Positions 1 to 8,224 of a stretch of 64,000 nt of DNA are shown here, in pieces. The position numbers and the translations under genes are program-made. Origin of the DNA: Chitinophaga pendula (GTDB lineage Bacteria; Bacteroidota; Bacteroidia; Chitinophagales; Chitinophagaceae); contig NZ_CP077769.1 in NCBI RefSeq assembly GCF_020386615.1, positions 5,270,001 to 5,334,000 on the forward strand, read 5' to 3'. The notes beneath the pieces were generated by a model. It searched no databases and had not been told where the DNA came from. It was given only the letters and a program-made list of their open reading frames with translations. Numbering within the stretch: position 1 is the stretch's first letter; each line of letters starts with the position of its first letter.

Positions 1-109
1 CAAGAAAAACAACTATATCGTAGAAGCCTATATCCACCGTCAAGGCTCTCCCTTTTCCAACGGGCTTAACTTCAAAAAAGTCCGCTTCAGACAAAAACCT
101 TCACTCTAA
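1..109 (+). CDS. 3' end of an unidentified gene (partial)
   Basis: An open frame enters from the left edge (first full codon at position 2) and stops with TAA at 107-109, leaving 35 residues ending in RQKPSL. The tail is basic and gives no recognisable domain. It lies 10 bp upstream of the next gene on the same strand, so the two are probably cotranscribed within the mobile element. I cannot name its product from this remnant. Confidence 0.5.
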   Translation, partial: KKNNYIVEAYIHRQGSPFSNGLNFKKVRFRQKPSL

Positions 110-119
110 ACTTTTTACC

Positions 120-854
120 ATGAAACAAAACAATGCCGGAAGGCTTACGGACAACCGTAAGTCATGGCACCGCCATGTAGATACGATTTATCATTATTGC
201 GCTTACCCGCGCCTTTTGCTGGAAGTTTTCATTCGGCGAAATTTCGGAAAGCGTTATTTCTCGTTGAGCAAAGCACTGCTTATGCTCGTTGCCCTGGCCT
301 GTTGGCCCTCTGTTGTAAAAGAACGGTTATTCATCAGGCTTTGGCATTTGAACGAACTGGATGCCATTGCCTCAATGCCGGATGGGCTTTTCTGGTGGCG
401 CTATGGCTCCTGGTACGCATTCCTTATTCTGTTCTTGTCGTTCAGCCTATGGCGCAAACTGGAAATAAAGCAAACAATGAACCGGTCCACACGCTATGCG
501 GGCGATCTGCATCCTGTTTTTGATCGGCTGAAACTCGGCGGCCGGCGCCTCTCCCTGTGGACGATTGAGGTCTTATGCGAACCTGGTGCGTTTATGATCG
601 CGGGCTTTTTGCTCTCGAAGGTGGGGCAGCGCCTGGGCGGTTTGCTGATGATCGCGAGTATCGGTTATTCCATCTATTCGATTATCAGCCACTACCTGAG
701 AAATACGGAGATTTCTGACCGTCGCGACATCATCATTGATGGCCAGGAATTAGGGCGAGAGGTTATGAACGGTCTTAATCCCGTAAATATTGACCTTCCA
801 CAACCCACCGTACCCGCGCGCCGTCCCGCCGATGATGTCGAGGATGTTTTTTAA
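120..854 (+). CDS. hypothetical membrane protein of the mobile element
   Basis: This 244-residue protein has a basic N-terminus, a hydrophobic segment near residues 50-66, a second near 93-112, and a long hydrophobic region around 155-192 that may be one or two helices. A soluble tail follows, ending in an acidic, proline-containing stretch (PADDVEDVF). I do not recognise the family. Its place 10 bp after another element gene and upstream of a MobF relaxase suggests a role in conjugation or mobilisation, for example as an accessory protein of the transfer apparatus. That is inference from context only. Confidence 0.6.
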   Translation: MKQNNAGRLTDNRKSWHRHVDTIYHYCAYPRLLLEVFIRRNFGKRYFSLSKALLMLVALACWPSVVKERLFIRLWHLNELDAIASMPDGLFWWRYGSWYAFLILFLSFSLWRKLEIKQTMNRSTRYAGDLHPVFDRLKLGGRRLSLWTIEVLCEPGAFMIAGFLLSKVGQRLGGLLMIASIGYSIYSIISHYLRNTEISDRRDIIIDGQELGREVMNGLNPVNIDLPQPTVPARRPADDVEDVF

Positions 855-1022
855 AGCCGCAGCAGTGCAGCGGGAAGATGTCTGATCCTTCAAAGCTGTG
901 AGTCCCGGTCATTTCTCGCGCACTGCTCCGCTTTTTCTCGCACTGTTTATTTGTTGTATACGGCCGTTACAACCTGCCGATTTTTTCCCGCTCGGATTTC
1001 AATCTCTGATAAAACGTTTTCG
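855..1022. other. intergenic region before the relaxase; candidate oriT or control region
   Basis: This gap of about 170 bp precedes the relaxase start. It holds an inverted repeat, AGCAGTGC at 861-868 and GCACTGCT at 920-927, and a near direct repeat of TTCTCGC(GC)ACTG at about 913-925 and 935-945. MobF relaxases often nick an origin of transfer next to their own gene, and such origins carry inverted repeats beside the nic site. I see no sequence that proves a nic site, so the oriT role is only a candidate. The repeats could equally bind a regulator. Confidence 0.3.
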
Positions 1023-3743
1023 ATGATTCGCATGATCCAAAGCACGAGCGCCGCTCATGCCCAAGCCTATTACACGTCTTCGCTGTCACCTTCCGATTAT
1101 TACACCAACGATCAAGAGCTTCCCGGACAATTCACGGGAAAGCTGGCGGATCGTTTGGGTATTACCGGGGACGTGACGAAAGAGGCGTTTTTCGCGCTGA
1201 CGGAAAATAGAAACCCGCTCAATGGTACAGCGCTTACGCCTGTGACAAAGGATGAGCGAACCATTGGCTATGACATCAATTTTCATTGTCCTAAATCCGT
1301 TTCCATCCTGCACGCTTTAGCAAAGGACGATCATATATTAAAAGCCTTTGAAAAATCCGTTTTGAAAACCATGCAAGAAATGGAAGCGGATGGTGCGCAA
1401 ACGCGCGTCCGCATTGGCGGTGCCGATACGGATCGGAAAACGGGTGAATTACTCTGGGCTTCCTTTACCCATTTGACGGCGCGGCCCGTGGACGGCTCCC
1501 TTCCCGATCCACATCTTCACGCGCATTGCTTCGTTATCAATGCGACGTGGGATGATGTTGAAAAGCGCGTCAAGGCTTGCCAATTCCGCGAGATACAACG
1601 TGATATGCCGTACTATCAGGCACGCTTTCATAAGCGGCTGGCCGATAAGCTCCAGGATTTAGGCTATGACGTGAAAAAGACGGATAAAGCCTTTGAGATT
1701 GACGGCGTGCCGAAAGAAATCATTGCGTATTTTTCCAAACGCACCGACGAGATCGGGCGCATTGCCAAAGAAAAAGGGATTACGGATGCCAAAGCGTTGG
1801 ACGCGCTGGGCGCTCGTACCCGTGCCGCCAAGCAAACCGGATTGAGCATGGATGAACTGAAAGCCGTTTGGAAAGCGGAGATGCAAGACATCAGTACCGT
1901 TATAGGCGGCAATCAGGGCAAGCCGCTACGCTTTGCGCGGGCGAAGGAAACACAAACGACCGTAGCCAAGCAAAGCGTGCGCTATGCCCTGCATCATCAT
2001 TTTGAAAGAGTGTCCGTGATGCCGGAACGCCGTTTGCTGGCGACCGCTTATCATCACGCCATCGGCAACAATGCAACGTCCTTAGATCAGATAACGGATC
2101 ATTTTAAAAAGGATGATCAAATTATTCATGTGGAAGATCGCGGGCGCATGGTCTGCACGACCCAAGAGGTTTTGCAGGAAGAGCGGCGTATGGTGACATT
2201 GGCCCGCGCCGGGGTAGGACAGCTTGCGCCGCTTTATCAGGAAGCGCCTGCCCTGGCGCTGGACGGCCAAGCTCTGACGGCTGCTTCCCATGCTCTGACG
2301 ACGGCCGACCGCGTGACGATTATTCGCGGCGTTGCCGGGGCCGGAAAAACCACGCTTCTATCGGCATTGGTTCCTTCCATCGAAAAAAAGGGTAAGCATG
2401 TCACAACGGTCGCGCCGTCGGCCAATGCGTCGCGAGGAACGCTGCGGGAACAAGGCTTTAAAGAGGCTGACACCGTATCGCGGCTTTTGACTGATAAGGA
2501 TATGCAGGCAAAATTGTCGGATCAGGTGTTGATCGTCGATGAAGCCGGGTTGCTCGGCACCGGGCAAGCCTTGCGTTTGCTGGAAATCGCCACCGAACAA
2601 AACGCGCAAGTTATTTTCGTCGGTGATACGCGCCAGCATAGCGCCGTTACGCGCGGGGATGCGTTGCGCATCCTCAACACCGTGGGCGGCATTCAGACCG
2701 CCGAAGTATCGAAAATTTACCGCCAGAAAAACGGTAACTATCGCGCTGCGGTGGAATTTCTTTCGCAGGGCAAAGCTAAAGAAGGCTTTGATAAGTTGGA
2801 CAACATGGGCGCGATTAAGGATGTCGATCCTTTAGCCCCGCATGTGGAGTTGGCGAAAGACTATGTTGCGGCATTGAAAGCGGGCAAGTCCGGCTTGGTG
2901 ATTTCGCCCACCCGCCAGGAAGGCGAAAAGGTGACGACGGCAATCCGTGTGGCGCTGCGCGCGGCCGGAATGCTCGGCAAGCGTGATATTGCCGTTACTC
3001 GGTTCTCTAATCTCAATTTCACGGAAGCGGCGAAGAGCGACTGGCGCAATTACAAAGAAGGCCAGGTCATTCAGTTTTCGCAGAATGTGCCCGGTGCCAG
3101 GAAAGGCTCGCAATGGACCGTCAAAGCGATAGGAGAGAAGGATGTCACTATTGAAAACGCCGGCGGCAAAGCGTTGTCCCTGCCCTGTGACCGGGCAAAC
3201 CATTTCGCCGTGTTTCAGAAAAACGATCTTGCACTATCCAAAGGCGACGTCGTTCGCATCACACATAACAGTTTTGATAAACGCGATAAGCGGCTGGACA
3301 ACGGCACGGTGCTGCATGTGGTTTCTGTCAGCGATAGGGGCGATATGATCCTGCGCCATGCTGACGGGAAAACGCAATACAAGCTGGGAAAAGAATTCGG
3401 GCATATCGAACATGCGCATTGCAGTACGTCCCACGGATCGCAAGGGTGCACCGTTGATCGCGTATTCATTGCGCAAAATGCCGCCACCTTTCCCGCCACG
3501 GATTTAAAACAATTCTATGTGTCCGTGTCCCGTGGCCGCGAAGCCGTCACCGTTTACACGGATGACAAAGCGACCCTTTTGGAACATGCGTCCGAAATGG
3601 GCGACCGCCAATCCGCTCTGGAGCTTTTATCAGCCAAAGATCCGCATATCGAATACGTCCTGCTTCAGGAGCGCAACGCCTACGCCAAGCCGGAACAAGA
3701 CAAGAGTGCCGCAAAATCCATCACGTCGGAAAAGCATTATTGA
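1023..3743 (+). CDS. MobF-family conjugative relaxase-helicase (TrwC/TraI-like)
   Basis: This enzyme would nick one strand at the origin of transfer, stay covalently bound to the 5' end and unwind the DNA for conjugation. From the ATG at 1023 it is 906 residues. The N-terminus has paired tyrosines (AYY near 15-17 and DYY near 25-27) that fit the catalytic tyrosines of the TrwC relaxase domain. The three-histidine metal site is DPHLHAHCF with H164, H166 and H168. A RecD-like helicase follows, with Walker A GVAGAGKTT at 436-444 and Walker B LIVDEAG near 502-510. The frame is open upstream to 951, but family members start close to the MIQSTSAAHA segment, so I chose 1023; ATG 1032 is the alternative. 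It is shorter than the roughly 1,750-residue F-plasmid TraI and close to TrwC in length. Confidence 0.9.
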   Translation: MIRMIQSTSAAHAQAYYTSSLSPSDYYTNDQELPGQFTGKLADRLGITGDVTKEAFFALTENRNPLNGTALTPVTKDERTIGYDINFHCPKSVSILHALAKDDHILKAFEKSVLKTMQEMEADGAQTRVRIGGADTDRKTGELLWASFTHLTARPVDGSLPDPHLHAHCFVINATWDDVEKRVKACQFREIQRDMPYYQARFHKRLADKLQDLGYDVKKTDKAFEIDGVPKEIIAYFSKRTDEIGRIAKEKGITDAKALDALGARTRAAKQTGLSMDELKAVWKAEMQDISTVIGGNQGKPLRFARAKETQTTVAKQSVRYALHHHFERVSVMPERRLLATAYHHAIGNNATSLDQITDHFKKDDQIIHVEDRGRMVCTTQEVLQEERRMVTLARAGVGQLAPLYQEAPALALDGQALTAASHALTTADRVTIIRGVAGAGKTTLLSALVPSIEKKGKHVTTVAPSANASRGTLREQGFKEADTVSRLLTDKDMQAKLSDQVLIVDEAGLLGTGQALRLLEIATEQNAQVIFVGDTRQHSAVTRGDALRILNTVGGIQTAEVSKIYRQKNGNYRAAVEFLSQGKAKEGFDKLDNMGAIKDVDPLAPHVELAKDYVAALKAGKSGLVISPTRQEGEKVTTAIRVALRAAGMLGKRDIAVTRFSNLNFTEAAKSDWRNYKEGQVIQFSQNVPGARKGSQWTVKAIGEKDVTIENAGGKALSLPCDRANHFAVFQKNDLALSKGDVVRITHNSFDKRDKRLDNGTVLHVVSVSDRGDMILRHADGKTQYKLGKEFGHIEHAHCSTSHGSQGCTVDRVFIAQNAATFPATDLKQFYVSVSRGREAVTVYTDDKATLLEHASEMGDRQSALELLSAKDPHIEYVLLQERNAYAKPEQDKSAAKSITSEKHY

Positions 3744-3745
3744 TT

Positions 3746-4129
3746 ATGAGCTTGAACTTTAAGCTGCGCCTGGATGAACTGAATGAAAACGATCCCGCCC
3801 GTAAAATTTCCACTTCGCCTGAAGGTGAGTTTTACGGCGCGGCTTCGCATGTCCGCAATGTTTGTTTTGTCTTGCTGGATAGCAACCGCACTTTTTTGAA
3901 TTACGGCTATTTGATCGCCGGGGATTATCTCCCGTCATCAAACAAAATCGTTCTGCTGTGGACAACCCACACCGTCACGTTGACGGGCATTCGTTTGGAA
4001 CCGCTTTACTATGATTTCATGCTCCAATTGCCCCGGCAAATCGTGTGCATGGATGCGCGTTACAACGCTACCGCGCAACAGGACACGCCCGTCGTGAATG
4101 CCATCACCATTCAACATCACAACGTATGA
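3746..4129 (+). CDS. hypothetical protein of the mobile element
   Basis: This 127-residue protein starts 2 bp after the relaxase stop and overlaps the next small gene by four bases (ATGA), so it is part of the relaxase-recombinase operon. It has no signal peptide or membrane helix and no motif I recognise. The tight coupling is consistent with an accessory role in mobilisation or in control of the element, but the sequence gives no direct support for a function. Confidence 0.6.
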   Translation: MSLNFKLRLDELNENDPARKISTSPEGEFYGAASHVRNVCFVLLDSNRTFLNYGYLIAGDYLPSSNKIVLLWTTHTVTLTGIRLEPLYYDFMLQLPRQIVCMDARYNATAQQDTPVVNAITIQHHNV

Positions 4130-4275
4130 AACGAAATCCGCGCCTGACTATTGACGACATCGACCGATACGCATGTTTCAAAAATTTGCCACCGGATCGC
4201 AAAGAGGAATTGATCGCCCTCGTCTACGAAATTTCTATCGCCCTTTATAAAATCTATGGAGAAAAGCATGAATGA
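4126..4275 (+). CDS. small hypothetical protein (49 aa) of the mobile element
   Basis: A short frame starts at an ATG whose TGA overlaps the stop of the previous gene and ends at 4275, inside the start of the recombinase gene. The product begins MKRNPRLTIDDIDRY and looks helical. Translational coupling on both sides argues that it is real despite its size. The acidic/basic helical character would fit a small DNA-binding or excision-type protein, but no helix-turn-helix can be assigned with confidence. Confidence 0.5.
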   Translation: MKRNPRLTIDDIDRYACFKNLPPDRKEELIALVYEISIALYKIYGEKHE

Positions 4276-5914
4276 CATGGAGTATTTCAAGCGCTTTATG
4301 CCGAAGAAGGACGACCAAACGGAAAAGAATTTCACCGTCTGGTCGTATACCCGTGTCAGTTCAAAAGAACAGTTTGATAAAAATTCCAGCATCGAAAATC
4401 AGATTGAAGCCAATCGCCGCTATGCACGATTAAATAAATTCGAGATTACGGAGGAATTCGGTGGGACCTATGAAAGTGCCAAGACTGATGACTTCCGACC
4501 TGAATTTAAACGTCTTATTGATAAGGTAGACGCCAGTCGTGAAAAGCCTTTTGCTATCCTGGTATTCAAGATGTCGCGTTTTTCCCGCACTGGCGCTAGT
4601 GCCATCGGCCTTGTTGATAGCCTTGTAAAAGATCTTGGTGTGCATCTCATTGAGGTCTCCACTGGCATTTCAACTTTAACGCCCCGTGGGCAGATGGCTA
4701 TTATTGATAGCCTGTCACATGCCAGGAAAGAAAACCTGGAACGTTTGGAAATCATCGTTCCGTTCATGCAGGCGCATTTAAGAAACGGTAAGCGCTTCGG
4801 CACTTGTCCGGTCGGCTATGACCATTACGGCCCACGGGTTCAAAATGAAAAATTTATTGCCAAACATCAGCGCATCGAAATCAATAAAGACGGTGAACTT
4901 TTAAAAGAAGCTTGGGCGTGGAAAATGTCGCAACGCTTCAGCGATGCGCAAATTCTCGGCAAACTGGAAGCGAGAGGCTTAAAGCTGACCCCTCAAAAAC
5001 TCTCGAAGATTTGGCGCAATCCTTTTTATTGCGGCATCAACATCAATAAAATGATCGACGAACCGGTACAAGGTAATTGGCCCGCGCTTATCAGCCAAGC
5101 CGATTTTATGAAGGTGCAACATATCCTGGAAGGCAATCCGGCGGGCTATCAGCATAAAAAGGCCGAAGACATGCGCCCTTTAAATCGGCATGTAAAATGC
5201 GTCAATTGCAAGCATTATATGCTTGGATATTTCAATAAAAACAAGAACCTCCATTATTATCGCTGTAGACACTGCAAGGGACTTAACATCAATGCGCACA
5301 CGACCAAACAAGCGAAGCGCAAAGGATTGAATGATCTCTTTCTTGATTTCCTGGATAATTTCAGTATTTCGCCTTCCGTCGTTCCGCTGGTCAAATTGCA
5401 ATTGACGAAGCTCTTCGATCATTTCAATCAAAACAACGGTGACGATGATAATTTGAAAGAGCAATTGGCGGCATTGGGAAAGCAGGTGAAAAGCCTGAAA
5501 ATTCGTCATGCTCTCAATGAGATTGACAAAGAAGCCTATGATCTGGCAACCGACCATTTAAACGAAAAAATCCAGGCAATAAAGAAGGAATTGGACAACG
5601 AGATTCCTAGGGTGTTGAACCTCGATAAATTGCTCACGCAATCGCTGGAAAAATTGCAGAGCCTGCGGCTGGTGTGGGCTTCCAGTGATTTAGAAGAAAA
5701 AAGAACGATACTAAGAACAATCTTTCCCGATGGCTTCTATTATGATGCGGAAAATCACCAGTGTTTAACCTATAAATTAAACGAGTTCGTTCGCGCATCC
5801 TCTTTTCTGGCGCGGGTTTCGCCTGAAAAAGAAAACGGGAACTTCCAAGATTTTCTTGAAAATTCCCGTTCTGTAGCGAGAGCGAGAGTTGAACTCGCGA
5901 CCTCAGGGTTATGA
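4268..5914 (+). CDS. large serine recombinase (integrase), reading into tRNA-Met
   Basis: This site-specific recombinase probably integrates and excises the element. From ATG 4268 it is 548 residues. The resolvase-type domain has the motif YTRVSSKEQ at 27-35, with the catalytic serine near 31. A recombinase domain follows, then a zinc ribbon with two CxxC pairs near 311-336 (CVNCK and CRHC) and a coiled coil at roughly 395-475. I prefer 4268 to the in-frame ATG at 4256 because GGAG at 4258-4261 is well spaced to it. The last 13 sense codons (from about 5874) are antisense tRNA-Met, giving a tail that ends RVELATSGL, and the stop codon also lies in the tRNA. So the frame has no stop of its own before the attachment site. 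Confidence 0.9.
   Translation: MNDMEYFKRFMPKKDDQTEKNFTVWSYTRVSSKEQFDKNSSIENQIEANRRYARLNKFEITEEFGGTYESAKTDDFRPEFKRLIDKVDASREKPFAILVFKMSRFSRTGASAIGLVDSLVKDLGVHLIEVSTGISTLTPRGQMAIIDSLSHARKENLERLEIIVPFMQAHLRNGKRFGTCPVGYDHYGPRVQNEKFIAKHQRIEINKDGELLKEAWAWKMSQRFSDAQILGKLEARGLKLTPQKLSKIWRNPFYCGININKMIDEPVQGNWPALISQADFMKVQHILEGNPAGYQHKKAEDMRPLNRHVKCVNCKHYMLGYFNKNKNLHYYRCRHCKGLNINAHTTKQAKRKGLNDLFLDFLDNFSISPSVVPLVKLQLTKLFDHFNQNNGDDDNLKEQLAALGKQVKSLKIRHALNEIDKEAYDLATDHLNEKIQAIKKELDNEIPRVLNLDKLLTQSLEKLQSLRLVWASSDLEEKRTILRTIFPDGFYYDAENHQCLTYKLNEFVRASSFLARVSPEKENGNFQDFLENSRSVARARVELATSGL
5834..5870 (-). terminator. intrinsic terminator of tRNA-Met, inside the recombinase 3' end
   Basis: An inverted repeat with arms AACGGGAA (5834-5841) and TTCCCGTT (5863-5870) has a partly paired interior. 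On the minus strand it starts four bases after the tRNA and is followed by a T-rich run, as expected for the tRNA terminator. On the plus strand the same bases are recombinase codons. Confidence 0.75.
5874..5914. other. probable attachment site (attR side) of the element in the tRNA 3' end
   Basis: The recombinase gene and the 3' part of tRNA-Met share these bases. Elements that use a tRNA gene normally carry a copy of its 3' end, so that the tRNA stays whole after integration. The shared stretch is therefore the likely att core or contains it. The matching copy at the other end would lie to the left of this window, so the exact core cannot be defined here. Confidence 0.5.
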
Positions 5915-5947
5915 ATCCTGCGCTCTAACCGCCTGAGCTACCTCGCC
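5874..5947 (-). tRNA. tRNA-Met (anticodon CAT)
   Basis: The minus strand folds as a 74-nt cloverleaf: acceptor GGCGAGG, D-arm GCTC/GAGC, anticodon arm CAGGA-TTCATAA-CCCTG, and T-arm GCGAG-TTCAACT-CTCGC. The last acceptor strand is TCTCGCT, which makes G-T wobbles at the first and seventh pairs. The 3' CCA is not encoded. The CAT anticodon and the lack of three G-C pairs below the anticodon loop favour the elongator form, although CAT can also belong to a tRNA-Ile that is later modified. Its 3' half overlaps the serine recombinase frame, which marks it as the integration target. Confidence 0.93.
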
Positions 5948-5967
5948 GTATTCCCAAAACGGGAGTG

Positions 5968-5998
5968 CAAAGATAATGGGGAAAATGTTAAATCCCAA
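5968..5998 (-). promoter_or_regulatory. promoter of tRNA-Met
   Basis: On the minus strand TATCTTTG (5975-5968) matches the Bacteroidota -7 consensus TAnnTTTG, and TTG (5998-5996) lies exactly 20 bp upstream as the -33 element. This places transcription start about 14 bp before the tRNA. Confidence 0.75.
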
Positions 5999-6022
5999 GC
6001 TGTAAACAAAAAAGTTTTCAAT

Positions 6023-8089
6023 TTAATATGCTAATAACTCCTGTATAGCCGCTACTACCTTGTCCGGGGTGGGTAAAACAGCCGCTTCCAGCCCCATATT
6101 CATGGGTATGGCGGGCAGATTAAGGGCGCCCAGTGTAAATACCGGGGCATCCAGCTGCCGGAAACAGGCCTTCTGAATACGACCTGTCAGCGCTTCGGCG
6201 AAGGAGTTATTGAGCTGTTCTTCTGTGAGTACCAGGCATTTGCCGTGCTTTTTAACGGTGTTATATACCAGTTCTTCATCCAAGGGGAAGAGGGTACGCA
6301 GGTCGATGATCTCGATTTGGCCGGGAAACTGTGCAGCAGCAGCTTTGGCCCAATAGACGCCCATGCCGTAGGTGATGATACAAAGGGTATTGCCGTTTTG
6401 TATATCACGGGGATGTGCAGCGGTCACTATCCGTCCTTTGCCCAATGGTAATATATAGTCTTCTGAAGGCTCTATCATCATGGCATCCAGGGTACCCGGT
6501 ACTTTACTCCAGTAGAGCCCTTTGTGTTCGAGTATGACTACGGGGTTGGGGTCCAGGAAGGCTGCTTTCATCAGTCCTTTCATATCGGCTACGTTGGAAG
6601 GGTAGACTACTTTGATGCCTTTGATGGTCAGCAAGGTGGACTCTACACTACCGGAGTGATAGGGTCCGCCACCGCCGTAAGCCCCTATGGGCACGCGGAT
6701 CAGAGTCTGTACAGGGTATTTGCCTTTGCTGAGGTAGCAGGATTTGGATATCTCTGTTACCAGCTGGTTGAAGCCAGGATAGATGTAATCGGCGAACTGT
6801 ACCTCTACTACTGGCTTTACACCTACAGCGGAGAGCCCTGCTGTTGCACCGATGATGTAGGCTTCCTGTATGGCGGTATTATATACGCGGTGGTCGCCGA
6901 ACTTGTCTGCCAGGGTAGCTGCTTCGCGGAATACGCCTCCCAGACGGCGTCCTACGTCCTGGCCATAGAAGATTGCTTCAGGGTATTGACGCATAAGCTC
7001 TTCGATAGCATGTAGGGCTGCATCGACCATCACCACCTTACTGCCGGTAGTGGGGGTACGGGTGCCTGTTTCTGCCGTAACGGGGGTGGGCGCAAATACA
7101 TGCGACATCACTTCCTGCGGATCAGGTTCCGGTGCTGTCCGGGCTGCTTCGAAGGCGATACGGATAGTGTCAGCTGCTGCTGTTTCGATCTCCGTCAATG
7201 TGTCTGCTGATATGCCCGCTGTCTGCAGCTGTTGTGCTAACAAAGGTATGGGATCGCGCTGTGTGTGTTTTTCGAGGTCTGCCGGCGTCCTGTACCATTC
7301 TTTACGTACACCGGAAGTATGGTGCCCGAGCAACGGTACTTTAGCATGTACTAATATAGGTTGACGGGAAGTACGGACATAGTCTATAGCAGTACGCATC
7401 CCTTTATAGCTCTCTTCGAAATGGCTACCATCTATCCGCATACGCTTCAGGCCTTTAAATCCGGCGGCATATTCGTAGGCATCCATTACGCGCGCTTCGT
7501 CGGCGCTTACGGAGATGCCCCAATCATTGTCCTGTACGAGGTAGATGATAGGAAGGTTCCACAACACTGCACATTGTAATGCTTCGCTCACCTCTCCCTC
7601 TGTCACGCTGCCATCTCCCAGCGAACAAAGTACTACAGGCAACTCTCCTCCCGGACCTTTCCGGAGTAGCGGCGAGGTGATGCTTTCCAGGTATTTGATA
7701 CCCTGTGCCATGCCCGTGGCGGGTATTACCTGCATACCGGTGGCGCTGCTCTGGTGTGGGATAGTAGGCCGGTCCGGTCTTCTGCTACTGGGATGACAGT
7801 AGTAAGATCGTCCGCCGGAAAAGGGATCTGCTCCTTTGGCCAGCAACTGCAGCATCAGCTCCTGGGGGGAAAATCCCATGGCCATCATCATGCTGTCGTC
7901 CCGGTAGTAAGGACTTACAAAATCGCAGGGCAGCATCTGCATGCCCGTGGCGATCTGTATCGCTTCATGTCCCCGCGAAGTAGAATGTACATATTTACAT
8001 ATGGGCCTGTTGGCTTCATAAATAGCAGCCATCTCCTTCGCCTGGTACATCAGGCGGTAGGCCTCTTCCAGTAGTGCTGTCTGCGTCAT
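6023..8089 (-). CDS. 2-oxoacid dehydrogenase E1, fused alpha and beta subunits
   Basis: This 688-residue protein joins the two E1 chains of a branched-chain 2-oxoacid (or related) dehydrogenase, the thiamine-diphosphate enzyme that decarboxylates the substrate and passes the acyl group to E2 lipoyl domains. The alpha half (about 1-330) has the thiamine-diphosphate motif GDGSVTEGE, closing with QDN. The beta half starts near 355 and ends with the transketolase C-terminal domain. The frame is open upstream to 8182, but homologues start at MTQTALLEEAY, so I place the start at 8089. In most bacteria the two chains are separate genes; the fused form occurs in Bacteroidota. No E2 or E3 gene is nearby, so the complex must be completed from elsewhere. 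A MarR gene is divergent from it. The exact substrate (branched-chain acids or pyruvate) is not certain. Confidence 0.88.
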   Translation of the reverse strand: MTQTALLEEAYRLMYQAKEMAAIYEANRPICKYVHSTSRGHEAIQIATGMQMLPCDFVSPYYRDDSMMMAMGFSPQELMLQLLAKGADPFSGGRSYYCHPSSRRPDRPTIPHQSSATGMQVIPATGMAQGIKYLESITSPLLRKGPGGELPVVLCSLGDGSVTEGEVSEALQCAVLWNLPIIYLVQDNDWGISVSADEARVMDAYEYAAGFKGLKRMRIDGSHFEESYKGMRTAIDYVRTSRQPILVHAKVPLLGHHTSGVRKEWYRTPADLEKHTQRDPIPLLAQQLQTAGISADTLTEIETAAADTIRIAFEAARTAPEPDPQEVMSHVFAPTPVTAETGTRTPTTGSKVVMVDAALHAIEELMRQYPEAIFYGQDVGRRLGGVFREAATLADKFGDHRVYNTAIQEAYIIGATAGLSAVGVKPVVEVQFADYIYPGFNQLVTEISKSCYLSKGKYPVQTLIRVPIGAYGGGGPYHSGSVESTLLTIKGIKVVYPSNVADMKGLMKAAFLDPNPVVILEHKGLYWSKVPGTLDAMMIEPSEDYILPLGKGRIVTAAHPRDIQNGNTLCIITYGMGVYWAKAAAAQFPGQIEIIDLRTLFPLDEELVYNTVKKHGKCLVLTEEQLNNSFAEALTGRIQKACFRQLDAPVFTLGALNLPAIPMNMGLEAAVLPTPDKVVAAIQELLAY

Positions 8090-8184
8090 ATCGTGACGAT
8101 GATCATTAACCGTGCCTTTTAAAGTTGGAGCGCTTATACTATCTTTAAACACGTAATATCGTTTTGGTGAGGTATAACACAAAA

Positions 8185-8202
8185 TAGTTGCTACTACAAC
8201 TA
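8185..8202. promoter_or_regulatory. 18-bp palindrome between E1 and marR; candidate MarR operator
   Basis: TAGTTG (8185-8190) and CAACTA (8197-8202) form a perfect 6-6-6 inverted repeat in the divergent intergenic region, 22 bp before the marR start. The octamer TTGCTACT also occurs twice (8188-8195 and 8203-8210). Size and place fit a MarR dimer site that controls marR itself and perhaps the E1 gene. Confidence 0.45.
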
Positions 8203-8224
8203 TTGCTACTGCAAATTAATTAAT

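Noticed and set aside
951..1022. Upstream extension of the relaxase
   Set aside because: The extra residues lack similarity to relaxase N-termini; family proteins start near MIQSTSAAHA.
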